From an uncultured bacterium (GTDB lineage: Bacteria > Bacillota > Clostridia > Oscillospirales > Oscillospiraceae): a DNA stretch of 18,591 nucleotides. The notes beneath the pieces were generated by a model. It had not been told where the DNA came from. It did not search any database and was given only the letters and a program-made list of their open reading frames with translations. The stretch's first letter is position 1, and each line of letters starts with the position of its first letter. Made by a program: the position numbers and the translations under genes. Positions 1 to 7,449 of this stretch are shown piece after piece. Where the stretch lies: NCBI GenBank assembly GCA_949286295.1, contig CASECK010000012.1, positions 1 through 18,591 on the forward strand. The letters are read 5' to 3'.

Positions 1-399
1 CTGTCCGCCGAACAGGTGGTGGCGGATTTGAACGCCTGCAACGACAAAATCGAGGCCCTCACCGGCGTGCGGCCCACTCTGGTCCGCCTGCCCTACGGGG
101 ACTACGACGACAGCTCCATCAGCGCCGTGCGCTCCCTGGGCATGGAGCCCATCCAGTGGGACGTGGACAGCCTGGACTGGAAGGAGCTGTCCGCCGGCGA
201 AATCACCCAGCGGGTGACCAGCCGGGTGCAGCCGGGTTCCATCGTCCTGTTTCACAACGCGGCCCTCCACACCCCGGAGGCTCTGCCCGCTATCATCCAG
301 ACGCTTTTGCAGGAGGGGTACACCTTCCTGCCCGTCTCCCAGCTTCTCCTCACCGGGGAATACACCATCGACCACACCGGCCGGCAGTGCCCGGCGTAG
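1..399 (+). CDS. Polysaccharide deacetylase (NodB/CE4 family), C-terminal part
   Basis: This is the last 132 residues of a protein that begins before the window; the frame is open from base 1 to a TAG stop. Three conserved C-terminal NodB features are visible: RLPYGDY (window residues 29-35), WDVDSLDW (53-60) and IVLFHN (81-86), then a helix typical of the end of the barrel. Family members remove N-acetyl groups from peptidoglycan or other surface glycans, usually outside the membrane and with a bound metal. The metal-binding Asp-Asp and His-x3-His motifs, and any signal peptide, would lie upstream and cannot be checked. In place of the usual HD/HE of the last motif the sequence reads HN, a variation found in sporulation-type PdaA/PdaB-like relatives. 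The substrate is not determined. The gene converges on the sugar dehydratase and shares its terminator. Confidence 0.85.
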   Translation: MSAEQVVADLNACNDKIEALTGVRPTLVRLPYGDYDDSSISAVRSLGMEPIQWDVDSLDWKELSAGEITQRVTSRVQPGSIVLFHNAALHTPEALPAIIQTLLQEGYTFLPVSQLLLTGEYTIDHTGRQCPA

Positions 400-406
400 T
401 CCCTGC

Positions 407-446
407 GGAAAGAGGGAGGCCCCCGGCCGGGGGCCTCCCTCTTTCC
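407..446. terminator. Bidirectional terminator, 40-nt perfect palindrome
   Basis: The sequence is its own reverse complement over 40 nt: an A-rich flank, a very GC-rich 20-bp arm, and a T-rich flank (CTCTTTCC). It starts 8 bp after the deacetylase stop and ends 17 bp before the dehydratase stop, so it can end transcripts arriving from both sides. The U-tract is short (TTT), as in other terminators of this window. Confidence 0.8.
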
Positions 447-463
447 ATACGCTGTCCGCGTTT

Positions 464-2365
464 TCAAAGCACCACGCCAATCTCCGCCTGGGCCTTGCTG
501 CGCTCCTCCTGACTCTGGCGGTCGTTGACCTCCTCGGGCTCATGGAAGGTGGGAATAATCTGGTGCAGCACATCCCGGATGATGGCCGGGTCGTTTTTCT
601 CCAGCGCCTGCTGGAGCACGGACAGCTTCACCGTCAGCTCCTCCAGCATCACCGCCGGCTGGCGCTCCACGAAAATCTTGTCGTTTTCGGTGCGCTCAAT
701 GTCCCGGCTGGCCACCAGCAGCTCCTCATAGAGCTTCTCCCCCGGCCGCAGGCCCACCTCCACAATGTCGATATCCCGGTAGGGCACAAGGCCGGAGAGC
801 CGAATCAGATTCTCCGCCAAATCCAGAATCTTCACCGGCCGGCCCATATCCAGCACATACAGCTCGTTCTGCTTGGCCATGGCTCCGGCCTGGAGCACCA
901 GCTGGGCGGCCTCGGGAATGGTCATAAAATAGCGGATGATGCGCTTGTCCGTCAGGGTGACCGGACCGCCCGCGGCAATCTGCCGTGTAAACAGCGGGAC
1001 CACCGAGCCGTTGGAGCCCAGCACGTTGCCAAACCGCACCGCGGCGAAATCCGTCCCGCTGCGCCCCTTCATGGACTGGACAATCATCTCGCACAACCGC
1101 TTGGTGGCCCCCATGACGGAGGTGGGATTCACCGCCTTGTCGGTGGAGATGAGCACAAACTTGGCCACTCCGTACCGGTCCGCCGACCGGACCAGATTCA
1201 GGGTGCCGAACACGTTGTTGCGCACCGCCTCCTGGGGGCTGGCCTCCATCAGGGGGACGTGCTTATGGGCCGCGGCGTGGAACACCACGTCAGGGCGGTA
1301 ACGGGCGAAGAGCTGATCCATCCGGGCCGCGTCCCGGATGGAGGCAATCTCCACCGCCAAGTCCAGCCGGCCGCCATATTTATAGCGCAGCTCCTGCTGG
1401 ATGTCGTAGGCGTTGTTCTCATAGATGTCAATGACCACCAGCTTCTTGGGGCTGTGGCGGACAATCTGCCGGCACAGCTCTGAGCCGATGGAGCCGCCGC
1501 CCCCCACCACCATCACGGTCTTGCCGCCCAGGAAGGCGTCCACCGGGGCGGGGTCCAGACGCACGGGGTCCCGCTCCAGCAGGTCCTCAATCTGCACCTC
1601 CCGCATCTGGGCCCGGATGGAGCGCTGGCCCAGCAGGTCCAGCGTGCTGGGCAGCACCGTCACCCGCACCCGGTCCAGGCCGGACAGCTGCTGAAGAATC
1701 TCATGCCGCCTGGCCTCGCTGGCCGAGGGGATGGCCACCAAAATCTCCCGGATGTCCATGGCCTTCAGCCTGGCCGGGATACTGGAGACGTCGCCCTTCA
1801 CCTCAATGCCGCGGACGCGCTTGCGGTGCTTGCCCGGGTCGTCGTCAAAAAAGCACTCCACCCGGTAGCGGCTGTCCGGGTTGCTCTGCAGCTCCTCCAG
1901 CAGCTGCACCCCGGCCGCGCCGGCGCCCACAATGGCCACGGGAATCTGCCGGGACCCCTTGCTGTGCTGCACTCTGCTGCGGTAGACCCGGTAGATAAAG
2001 CGCATCATGAGCATCCCCAGCACCCACAGGCTGGCGATGGCGGTGAGCAGCAGGAAGGAGATCACGCCCACCTGAATCACATACCGGGTCACCACCTCGT
2101 ACAGGCCAAATCCCAGAATCGCCGCCATCAGCAGCATCAGGTACTCCCGGCTCTCGGCATACCGCCACAGGCTGTCATAGGTGCGAAACAGCACCTGGAA
2201 AATGACGGTGCAGCTGTACAGCAGCAGCAGGTGCTCCGGCAGGCGGCCCTGCCCCACGGCGTCCATGATGGAGTACCGCAGGGAGAAGGCGCCCAGCGCC
2301 AGCCCCACGCCCACTAAAATCATGCTGTCGCACAAAAACAAGATTGGCTTGCGAAAACGGTTCAT
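464..2365 (-). CDS. Nucleotide-sugar 4,6-dehydratase, CapD/PglF/FlaA1 type, membrane-anchored
   Basis: The 633-residue protein has about four N-terminal membrane segments (roughly residues 10-125), a first nucleotide-binding-like domain (about 140-270, IVGAGAAG at 145-152), and a C-terminal short-chain dehydrogenase domain (281 onward). The NAD loop reads VVGGGGSIGSE (286-296). The active-site region holds Thr408-Asp409-Lys410 and Met418-x3-Lys422, where the usual Tyr is Met; this is known for PglF-type UDP-GlcNAc C6-dehydratases. The family makes UDP-4-keto-6-deoxy sugars for capsule, glycoprotein or S-layer glycans. I chose the ATG at 2365, which follows a GGGAGC ribosome site by 7 nt; an in-frame TTG nine codons upstream lacks one. 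It is monocistronic here. The exact sugar and stereochemistry are inferred only to family level. Confidence 0.9.
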   Translation of the reverse strand: MNRFRKPILFLCDSMILVGVGLALGAFSLRYSIMDAVGQGRLPEHLLLLYSCTVIFQVLFRTYDSLWRYAESREYLMLLMAAILGFGLYEVVTRYVIQVGVISFLLLTAIASLWVLGMLMMRFIYRVYRSRVQHSKGSRQIPVAIVGAGAAGVQLLEELQSNPDSRYRVECFFDDDPGKHRKRVRGIEVKGDVSSIPARLKAMDIREILVAIPSASEARRHEILQQLSGLDRVRVTVLPSTLDLLGQRSIRAQMREVQIEDLLERDPVRLDPAPVDAFLGGKTVMVVGGGGSIGSELCRQIVRHSPKKLVVIDIYENNAYDIQQELRYKYGGRLDLAVEIASIRDAARMDQLFARYRPDVVFHAAAHKHVPLMEASPQEAVRNNVFGTLNLVRSADRYGVAKFVLISTDKAVNPTSVMGATKRLCEMIVQSMKGRSGTDFAAVRFGNVLGSNGSVVPLFTRQIAAGGPVTLTDKRIIRYFMTIPEAAQLVLQAGAMAKQNELYVLDMGRPVKILDLAENLIRLSGLVPYRDIDIVEVGLRPGEKLYEELLVASRDIERTENDKIFVERQPAVMLEELTVKLSVLQQALEKNDPAIIRDVLHQIIPTFHEPEEVNDRQSQEERSKAQAEIGVVL

Positions 2366-2391
2366 GTCCAAAGCTCCCTTTTTCCGCTCCA

Positions 2392-2414
2392 AACCCGGCC
2401 AAACAGGCCGGGTT
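2392..2414 (-). other. Hairpin in the leader of the dehydratase gene
   Basis: AACCCGGCC (2392-2400) and GGCCGGGTT (2406-2414) form a perfect 9-bp stem with a 5-nt loop. On the minus strand it lies between the putative promoter and the ribosome site of the dehydratase. No T-tract follows, so it is not a classical terminator. It may stabilise the mRNA or shape translation; that is inference. Confidence 0.5.
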
Positions 2415-2430
2415 CCTCTGTCTGCGACAC

Positions 2431-2436
2431 ATCATA
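2431..2436 (-). promoter_or_regulatory. Putative extended -10 promoter of the dehydratase gene
   Basis: On the minus strand TATGAT is preceded by TG and one base (TGCTATGAT), an extended -10 element. The -35 region at 17-bp spacing is poor (TTCCTT). The predicted start is near 2424, giving a leader of about 60 nt that contains the 2392-2414 hairpin. Confidence 0.45.
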
Positions 2437-2481
2437 GCACATTTCCCTGGAAAAAGGAAGTCCCAGATTATGTTATGGAAA

Positions 2482-2511
2482 GGCGCCCCGGCTCTTAAGA
2501 GCCGGGGCGCC
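2482..2511 (-). terminator. Terminator after the FAS operon and regulator
   Basis: A 30-nt perfect palindrome: GGCGCCCCGGCTC, TTAA, GAGCCGGGGCGCC. On the minus strand TTTCC follows the stem. It starts 25 bp after the stop of the regulator gene and separates it from the dehydratase promoter. The U-tract is short, so efficiency is uncertain. Confidence 0.7.
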
Positions 2512-2536
2512 CTGCCCGGTATCCGCGCCGCTCCCC

Positions 2537-2983
2537 TCAGGAGCGCTTCCACTTGACCTCTGGCATCAGCTCATTGCCGATGACGGTCAGCATCCGGTCC
2601 AGCAGCGCGGTCTCCTCCCCGGTGAAGCGCTCCTTCACCCGGTCCATGACCCGCTGGAGATACGCGGCGCTGACGTTGTAGTAATCCATATACTTCTGGG
2701 TCGGTCTCAGATGGTACTCCCGCCGGTCGTGGGGGGACTGTACCTTCTCCACATAGCCCTTCTGAATCAGGCTGTTGACCTTGTAGGCGGCATTGGGAGC
2801 GGAGATCTGGACAAAGGAGGCAAACTCGTTGATGGTGGGCTCCTTCAGGGCCAGGATAATCTCCATACAGAAGGTCTCCACCGCCGTCAGGCTGGCCTCC
2901 CGGTCCTGAAAGCGGGAGAACACCGCCTGATAGAAGTGCAGCTTAAATTTTGTGTACACGCGGCCAAAGCTCTCCTCCAACAC
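2537..2983 (-). CDS. fabT: MarR-family regulator, FabT-like (fatty-acid synthesis repressor)
   Basis: The 148-residue protein has a winged-helix MarR fold. The recognition part is about residues 50-78 (PTINEFASFVQISAPNAAYK and following), with the wing near 80-92 (DRREYHL), flanked by dimerisation helices. FabT proteins are MarR-type repressors of fatty-acid synthesis genes that use long-chain acyl-ACP as co-repressor; direct regulation here is inferred from similarity and position. The gene is last in the FAS operon, after fabZ, but has its own promoter overlapping the fabZ stop. I chose the GTG at 2983, 9 nt after a GAGGGG site; no in-frame ATG precedes the conserved region, and a TTG directly follows. 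The gene symbol is a best guess by family and context. Confidence 0.85.
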   Translation of the reverse strand: MLEESFGRVYTKFKLHFYQAVFSRFQDREASLTAVETFCMEIILALKEPTINEFASFVQISAPNAAYKVNSLIQKGYVEKVQSPHDRREYHLRPTQKYMDYYNVSAAYLQRVMDRVKERFTGEETALLDRMLTVIGNELMPEVKWKRS

Positions 2984-2992
2984 GTTGCATCG

Positions 2993-2998
2993 CCCCTC
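2993..2998 (-). promoter_or_regulatory. Ribosome site deciding the GTG start of the regulator
   Basis: GAGGGG on the minus strand, 9 nt before the GTG at 2981-2983. There is no in-frame ATG start nearby; the out-of-frame ATG at 2988-2990 leads nowhere. Confidence 0.55.
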
Positions 2999-3011
2999 GT
3001 CGCTTTGAGTT

Positions 3012-3040
3012 AGTATACCAAATTTTTCCTTTGTTAACAA
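3012..3040 (-). promoter_or_regulatory. Sigma-A promoter of the FabT-like regulator
   Basis: Minus strand TTGTTA (3035-3040), 17-bp spacer, TATACT (3012-3017). The -35 overlaps the last codons of fabZ. The -35 lies in the palindrome TTGTTAACAA (3031-3040) and the -10 in a near-palindrome TTGGTATACTAA, either of which could be an operator. Predicted start near 3005, about 22 nt before the GTG. This would allow the regulator to be made apart from the operon. Confidence 0.65.
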
Positions 3041-3480
3041 GGGGAATCTGTCTGTTCCACCAAGGCGAACGTCAGCTCCGCCTTGCAGGCTGTCTTGCCG
3101 TTCACCTTTGCCGTGGCGGTCCCGAAGCCCACCGGCCCGCGCCGGGCGGTGAGCTGGCACTCCAGCTCCAGCACATCCCCGGGCCGCACCTGCTGCTTAA
3201 ATCTGGCGTTTTTGATTCCGCCAAAGAGAGCCAGCTTGCCCTCGTTGCCGGGCTCCGACAGGATGGCCACCGCCCCCACCTGGGCCAGGGCCTCGATGAT
3301 GAGCACCCCCGGCATCACCTTAAAGTGGGGAAAATGCCCCTGGAAGAAGGGCTCGTTGACGGTGACGCACTTGAGGCCCCTGGCCTCCTGGCCGGGGACG
3401 CAGTGGGTGATTTTGTCCACCAGCAGGAAGGGGTACCGGTGGGGAAGCAGGCGCTGAATCTGCTCGATGTTCAACTCCAT
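3034..3480 (-). CDS. fabZ: 3-hydroxyacyl-ACP dehydratase FabZ
   Basis: FabZ removes water from 3-hydroxyacyl-ACP to give trans-2-enoyl-ACP. The 148-residue protein has the hot-dog-fold signature: LLPHRYPFLLVD (11-22), then GHFP with catalytic His49, MPGV (56-59), and Glu63 in IEALAQ. Length and spacing match the family. The residues after GHFP are HFKV, where P or D plus a small residue is more usual. The ATG lies 1 bp after the fabF stop, so translation is coupled. It is the last enzyme gene of the operon. No FabA, FabM or FabN is seen in the window, so how unsaturated chains arise cannot be told from here. Confidence 0.96.
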   Translation of the reverse strand: MELNIEQIQRLLPHRYPFLLVDKITHCVPGQEARGLKCVTVNEPFFQGHFPHFKVMPGVLIIEALAQVGAVAILSEPGNEGKLALFGGIKNARFKQQVRPGDVLELECQLTARRGPVGFGTATAKVNGKTACKAELTFALVEQTDSPC

Positions 3481-3481
3481 G

Positions 3482-4726
3482 TCAGCTCTCCTCCCATCTC
3501 TTCAGCACAACAGCGGCGTTGTGCCCGCCAAAGCCCAGGGAGTTGGACAGGGCTATCCGCAGGGCGGCCTGCCGGCCTTCGTTGGGCACCACATCCAGGT
3601 CGCACTGGGGGTCCGGCTCCCGATAGCCCACGGTGGGGGGCGCAAAGCCGTCCCGCAGGGCCAGGGCGGTGAAAATGGCCTCCACCGCTCCGGCGGCCCC
3701 CAAAAGGTGGCCGGTCATGGACTTGGTGGAGCTGACCATCAGCCGGCCGGCATGGGGGCCGAAGGCGGTGTGGATGGCCTGGGTCTCGCAGGCGTCGTTC
3801 ATGGGAGTGGAGGTGCCGTGGGCGTTGATGTAGTCCACCTGCTCCGGCCGGACGCCGGCGTCGGCCAGGGCCTGGAGCATACAGGCCGCGCCCCCCCGCC
3901 CGCCGGGGGCGGGGGCGGTGATGTGGTAGGCGTCGCAGTTGGCGCCGTATCCCACCACCTCGGCATAGACCCGGGCCCCCCGGGCCAGGGCGTGGTCCAG
4001 CTCCTCCAGCACCAGGGCGCCGGCCCCCTCTCCCATCACAAAGCCGGAGCGCTCCCGGTCAAAGGGGATGGAGGCCCGGGCCGGGTCGGTGCACTCGGTC
4101 AGCGCTTTCATCGAGGTGAAGCCGCCCATGGCCAGGGGGGTGATAGCGGCCTCCGCCCCACCGCACAGCACCACATCCCCGTAGCCGTCCCGGATGTGCC
4201 GGAAGGCGTCGCCCACGGCGTTGGTGCCGCCGGCGCAGGCGGTGACCACACAGGAGCACATCCCGGTAAAGCCATAGCGGATGGCCATGTGTCCGGCGGC
4301 CATGTTGGAGATAATCCTGGGAATCATGAAGGGGGACACGGAATCAAATCCCCGCTCCATCCCCCGCCGGTGGGCCTCCCCCACGGTCTCGAAGCCGCCG
4401 ATTCCGCTGGAGAAGATGACCCCCCGCCGCTCTTTGTCCCCCTGCTCCAAATCCAGCCCGCTGTCCCGGACCGCCTCGTCAGAGGCCGCCAGGGCCAGCT
4501 GGGTAAAGCGGTCCATGCGCTTGGCCTCCCGCTTGCCCAGCAGGGCGTCCACGTCCAGGTCCTTGACCTCGGCGGCCAGCTTGACCTTCATCTCCCCGGT
4601 GTCGTAGCGGGTGATGGGACCCACCCCGCACACCCCGGCCCGGGCCGCCGCCCAGCTGTCCGGCGCGGTGTTGCCGATGGGGGTGACGGCCCCCATGCCG
4701 GTGATGACCACTCTTCGTCTTTCCAT
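3482..4726 (-). CDS. fabF: 3-oxoacyl-ACP synthase II FabF
   Basis: FabF elongates acyl-ACP by condensation with malonyl-ACP. The 414-residue protein carries the Cys-His-His triad of elongating ketosynthases: Cys164 in VVTACAGGTNA, His303 in NAHGTSTP and His340 in SSTKSMTGHLLGAAG; numbering is nearly identical to E. coli FabF. I prefer the ATG at 4726, 6 nt after GAGGTG, over a GTG three codons earlier that lies inside that ribosome site. The gene begins 10 bp after the fabG stop, and its ribosome site overlaps that stop, which points to coupling. No FabB homologue is in the window. Confidence 0.97.
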   Translation of the reverse strand: MERRRVVITGMGAVTPIGNTAPDSWAAARAGVCGVGPITRYDTGEMKVKLAAEVKDLDVDALLGKREAKRMDRFTQLALAASDEAVRDSGLDLEQGDKERRGVIFSSGIGGFETVGEAHRRGMERGFDSVSPFMIPRIISNMAAGHMAIRYGFTGMCSCVVTACAGGTNAVGDAFRHIRDGYGDVVLCGGAEAAITPLAMGGFTSMKALTECTDPARASIPFDRERSGFVMGEGAGALVLEELDHALARGARVYAEVVGYGANCDAYHITAPAPGGRGGAACMLQALADAGVRPEQVDYINAHGTSTPMNDACETQAIHTAFGPHAGRLMVSSTKSMTGHLLGAAGAVEAIFTALALRDGFAPPTVGYREPDPQCDLDVVPNEGRQAALRIALSNSLGFGGHNAAVVLKRWEES

Positions 4727-4732
4727 ACGCCT

Positions 4733-4738
4733 CACCTC
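4733..4738 (-). promoter_or_regulatory. Ribosome site of fabF overlapping the fabG stop
   Basis: GAGGTG on the minus strand, 6 nt before the fabF ATG, overlapping the fabG TGA (4737-4739). It decides for the ATG start at 4726 rather than the upstream GTG. Confidence 0.65.
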
Positions 4739-5480
4739 AAACCGCCATGCCGCCGTCCACGCACAGCACCTGGCCGGTGATATAGGCGCCCTCCTCTTCC
4801 CCGAAGAAGGCCACCGCCCGGGCCACCTCCCCGGCCTGTCCAGGGCGGGCCATGGGGATGGTGTCCAGCATGGCCTGCCGGGCCTTTTCCGGGAGGGAGG
4901 CGGTCATGTCCGTCTCAATAAAGCCCGGGGCCACCGCGTTAACGGTGATGTTCCGGGCGGCCAGCTCCTTGGCGGCCGCCCGGGTCAGGCCCAGGATGCC
5001 CGCCTTGCTGGCCGCGTAGCCGGTCTGGCCCGGGTTGCCCCGCAGGCCCACCACGCTGCTCATGTTGATAATGCGGCCATACCGCTGGCGAATCATCAGC
5101 TTGGAGGCGGCCTTCATGCAGAAATAGGCCCCCTTCAGGTTGGTGTCCAGCACCGCGTCGAAGTCCTCCTCCTTGGCGGTCATCAGCAGCCCGTCCCGGG
5201 TGACCCCGGCGTTGTTGACCAGAATATCCAGCCGGCCGAACCGCTCCTTCACCGCCTGGACCAGCTCCTCGCAGGCGGCGGGGCTGGCCACGTCCGCCTG
5301 AAAGCACTCCGCCTGGGCCCCCATGGCCTGGCAGGCCTGCACGGTCTCCAGGGCGGCCTGGGCGTTGCCCGCGTAGTTGACGGCCACCGCCGCCCCCCGC
5401 CGGGCCAGCTCCAGACAGACGGCCCGGCCGATTCCCCGGCTCCCGCCGGTGACCAGGGCCACTTTTCCTTCCATGCTCAT
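4737..5480 (-). CDS. fabG: 3-oxoacyl-ACP reductase FabG
   Basis: FabG reduces 3-oxoacyl-ACP to 3-hydroxyacyl-ACP with NADPH. The 247-residue short-chain dehydrogenase has the cofactor loop TGGSRGIG (11-18), NNAG (89-92), and catalytic Ser142, Tyr155 and Lys159 in the usual YAASK context; it ends in CVDGGMAV, typical of the family. The start is the ATG at 5480, which overlaps the fabD TGA as ATGA and sits 7 nt after AAAGGAG. An in-frame ATG six codons upstream precedes that ribosome site and is less likely. Translation is likely coupled to fabD. Confidence 0.96.
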   Translation of the reverse strand: MSMEGKVALVTGGSRGIGRAVCLELARRGAAVAVNYAGNAQAALETVQACQAMGAQAECFQADVASPAACEELVQAVKERFGRLDILVNNAGVTRDGLLMTAKEEDFDAVLDTNLKGAYFCMKAASKLMIRQRYGRIINMSSVVGLRGNPGQTGYAASKAGILGLTRAAAKELAARNITVNAVAPGFIETDMTASLPEKARQAMLDTIPMARPGQAGEVARAVAFFGEEEGAYITGQVLCVDGGMAV

Positions 5481-6412
5481 ACGGACGCTCCTTTCCATTC
5501 TTCCACCACCCGGAGGAAGTCCTCCACGGTGTCGATGCTCCAGGTCTTGATGCCGGGGGCGGTTTTTTTGAAAAATCCGCTCAAGGTCTTGCCCGGGCCA
5601 ATCTCAATGACGGTGTCAATTCCGTCCCGCTCCATGGCCCGGATGGTGTCCTCCCAGTAGACCGGGGACTGGACCTGCCGCTCCAGCAGGCCGGCGACGC
5701 TGTCCTCCGGCCCCATGCGGCCGCCCAGGCAGTTGAAATAGACCGGGCAGGCCATCTCGCCGAAGCGCACCGTCTGAAAGTGGGCGGCCAGGGCGTCCCC
5801 CGCCGGCTTCATCAGCCGGGTGTGGAAGGGGCCGCTGACCTTCAGGGGCATACAGCGCCGGGCCCCCAGCTCCAGGGCGTAGGTCCCCGCGGCCTCCACG
5901 GCGGCCTTCTCGCCGCCGATGACCAGCTGCCCGGGGCAGTTGTAGTTACAGATTTGGACCGTCCCCAGCCCCGAGGCCCGCTCGCAGGCCTGCTGGAGTT
6001 TCTCCCGGTCCAGGGCCAGCACCGCGGTCATCCCGCACTCCAGCCCGGCGGCCGCCTCCTCCATGGCCCGGCCCCGCAGGGCCACCGTGGAGATGGCGGT
6101 GTCCCGGTCAAACACCCCGGCGGCGTACAGGGCGGAGTACTCCCCCAGGGACAGGCCAGCCGCGGCCTGGGGGCGGATACCCGCCCGGGCCAGCAGGCCG
6201 GTGACGCCCACGGCGAAGGCCACCATGCACGGCTGGGTGTACCGGGTCTGGGACAGCTGCTCCTCCGGTCCCTCAAAGCACAGCTTCTTCAGCGCAAAGT
6301 CCACCGCCGCCCCATCCAAGACCGCGGCAAACTCCGGAAAGCGCTCATAGAAGTCCCGGCCCATGCCCACCTTCTGGCTGCCCTGGCCGGCGTAGACAAA
6401 GGCCGTCTTCAT
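5477..6412 (-). CDS. fabD: Malonyl-CoA:ACP transacylase FabD
   Basis: FabD moves malonate from CoA to AcpP. The 311-residue protein starts with FVYAGQGSQ (GQGSQ at 9-13), has the nucleophile Ser88 in GLSLGEYSAL, the carboxylate-binding Arg113 region (LRGRAM), and catalytic His197 in VSGPFHTRLM. The ATG at 6412 overlaps the fabK TGA as ATGA, with GGAGGTG just upstream. The reading frame is open 17 codons further upstream inside fabK, but that part is not family-like. All key residues are present. Confidence 0.96.
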   Translation of the reverse strand: MKTAFVYAGQGSQKVGMGRDFYERFPEFAAVLDGAAVDFALKKLCFEGPEEQLSQTRYTQPCMVAFAVGVTGLLARAGIRPQAAAGLSLGEYSALYAAGVFDRDTAISTVALRGRAMEEAAAGLECGMTAVLALDREKLQQACERASGLGTVQICNYNCPGQLVIGGEKAAVEAAGTYALELGARRCMPLKVSGPFHTRLMKPAGDALAAHFQTVRFGEMACPVYFNCLGGRMGPEDSVAGLLERQVQSPVYWEDTIRAMERDGIDTVIEIGPGKTLSGFFKKTAPGIKTWSIDTVEDFLRVVEEWKGASV

Positions 6413-7347
6413 CCCCGCACCTCCGCCGCCAGCTCCTTGAGCACCTGGTCGCACTCGGCGCACAGCTGCTCCAAGATGGTGCGCAGGGGGCGAATCTCGT
6501 GGAGCATCCCGGCCACCTGGCCGGCCATGAGAGAGCCGTTTTTCACGTCCCCGTCAAACACGGCCTTGCGCAGGGAACCCAGGGTGAACTGCTCCAGCTC
6601 CATCCTGTCCGCTCCGGCCCGCTCCCGGCTGAGATAGGCCCGGGACATCTGGTTTTTCAGGATGCGCACCGGGGCGTTGACGCTGCGGCCGGTGACCACA
6701 GTGTCGCTGTCCTTGGCGTTGAGCAGCGCCTGCTTATAGTTGTCGTGGATGGGGCACTCCTCGCTGACCAGCAGGCAGGTGCCCACCTGGGCGCCGCAGG
6801 CCCCCAGGGCATAGGCGGCGGCCAGCTGCCGGCCGCTGGCGATACCGCCGGCGGCGATGACCGGCAGGTCGGTCTGGGCGCACACCTGGGGCACCAGGGC
6901 CATGGTGGTCAGCTCGCCCACATGGCCGCCGCTCTCGGTGCCCTCGGCGATAAAGCCGTCCACCCCCAGGGGGGCCAGGCGGCGCACCAGCGTGGCGGCG
7001 GCCACCACGGGGAACACCTTGATGCCGGCCTGCTTCCAGGCGGGGATGAACTGGCTGGGGACCCCGGCGCCTGTGGTGACCACCTTCACCCCCTCCTCCA
7101 CCACCACCCGGGCAATCTCCGGGGCGGCGGGGTTCATGAGCATAATGTTCACGCCGAAGGGCTTGTCGGTCAGCTCCCGGCAGCGGCGGATGTGGGCGCG
7201 TACCGCCTCCGCGTCCATGCCGCCCGCCCCGATGATGCCCAGGGCCCCGGCGTTGGAAACGGCGGCGGCGAACTGACCGGTGGCGATGTTGGCCATGCCG
7301 CCCTGGATGATGGGCAGTCTGGTACCCAGTAATTCATTCAGTCTCAT
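6409..7347 (-). CDS. fabK: Enoyl-ACP reductase II FabK (FMN-dependent)
   Basis: FabK carries out the last reduction of each cycle, trans-2-enoyl-ACP to acyl-ACP, with FMN and NAD(P)H. The 312-residue TIM-barrel protein begins LGTRLPIIQGGMA, has AEGTESGGHVGE (134-145) with the conserved His142, and AAGGIASG (165-172) for phosphate binding of FMN. It is related to nitronate monooxygenases, but its position between fabH and fabD makes FabK by far the better call. FabK is unrelated to FabI and is not inhibited by triclosan (established for streptococcal FabK). The ATG follows AAGGAG by 7 nt. A 102-bp gap with a hairpin separates it from fabH, the widest gap in the operon. Confidence 0.94.
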   Translation of the reverse strand: MRLNELLGTRLPIIQGGMANIATGQFAAAVSNAGALGIIGAGGMDAEAVRAHIRRCRELTDKPFGVNIMLMNPAAPEIARVVVEEGVKVVTTGAGVPSQFIPAWKQAGIKVFPVVAAATLVRRLAPLGVDGFIAEGTESGGHVGELTTMALVPQVCAQTDLPVIAAGGIASGRQLAAAYALGACGAQVGTCLLVSEECPIHDNYKQALLNAKDSDTVVTGRSVNAPVRILKNQMSRAYLSRERAGADRMELEQFTLGSLRKAVFDGDVKNGSLMAGQVAGMLHEIRPLRTILEQLCAECDQVLKELAAEVRG

Positions 7348-7406
7348 AACAATTCTCCTTACCCTTGATGCGCAAGGGGCAGTCCATTCTTTCCGGCCAA
7401 GGCCGC

Positions 7407-7427
7407 CCGGCGGAACCCTTCCGCCGG
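7407..7427 (-). other. Hairpin in the fabH-fabK gap
   Basis: CCGGCGGAA (7407-7415) and TTCCGCCGG (7419-7427) form a perfect 9-bp stem with a 3-nt loop. It lies in the only sizeable gap of the operon (7348-7449). No T-tract follows on either strand, so a role in RNA processing or stability is more plausible than termination. Confidence 0.5.
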
Positions 7428-7449
7428 CAGGTGCGCTCCCCCTCGCGCG

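Noticed and set aside
2366..2392. TTG start nine codons upstream of the dehydratase ATG
   Set aside because: No ribosome site precedes it; it sits at the foot of the leader hairpin, while the ATG at 2365 has GGGAGC at a good distance.
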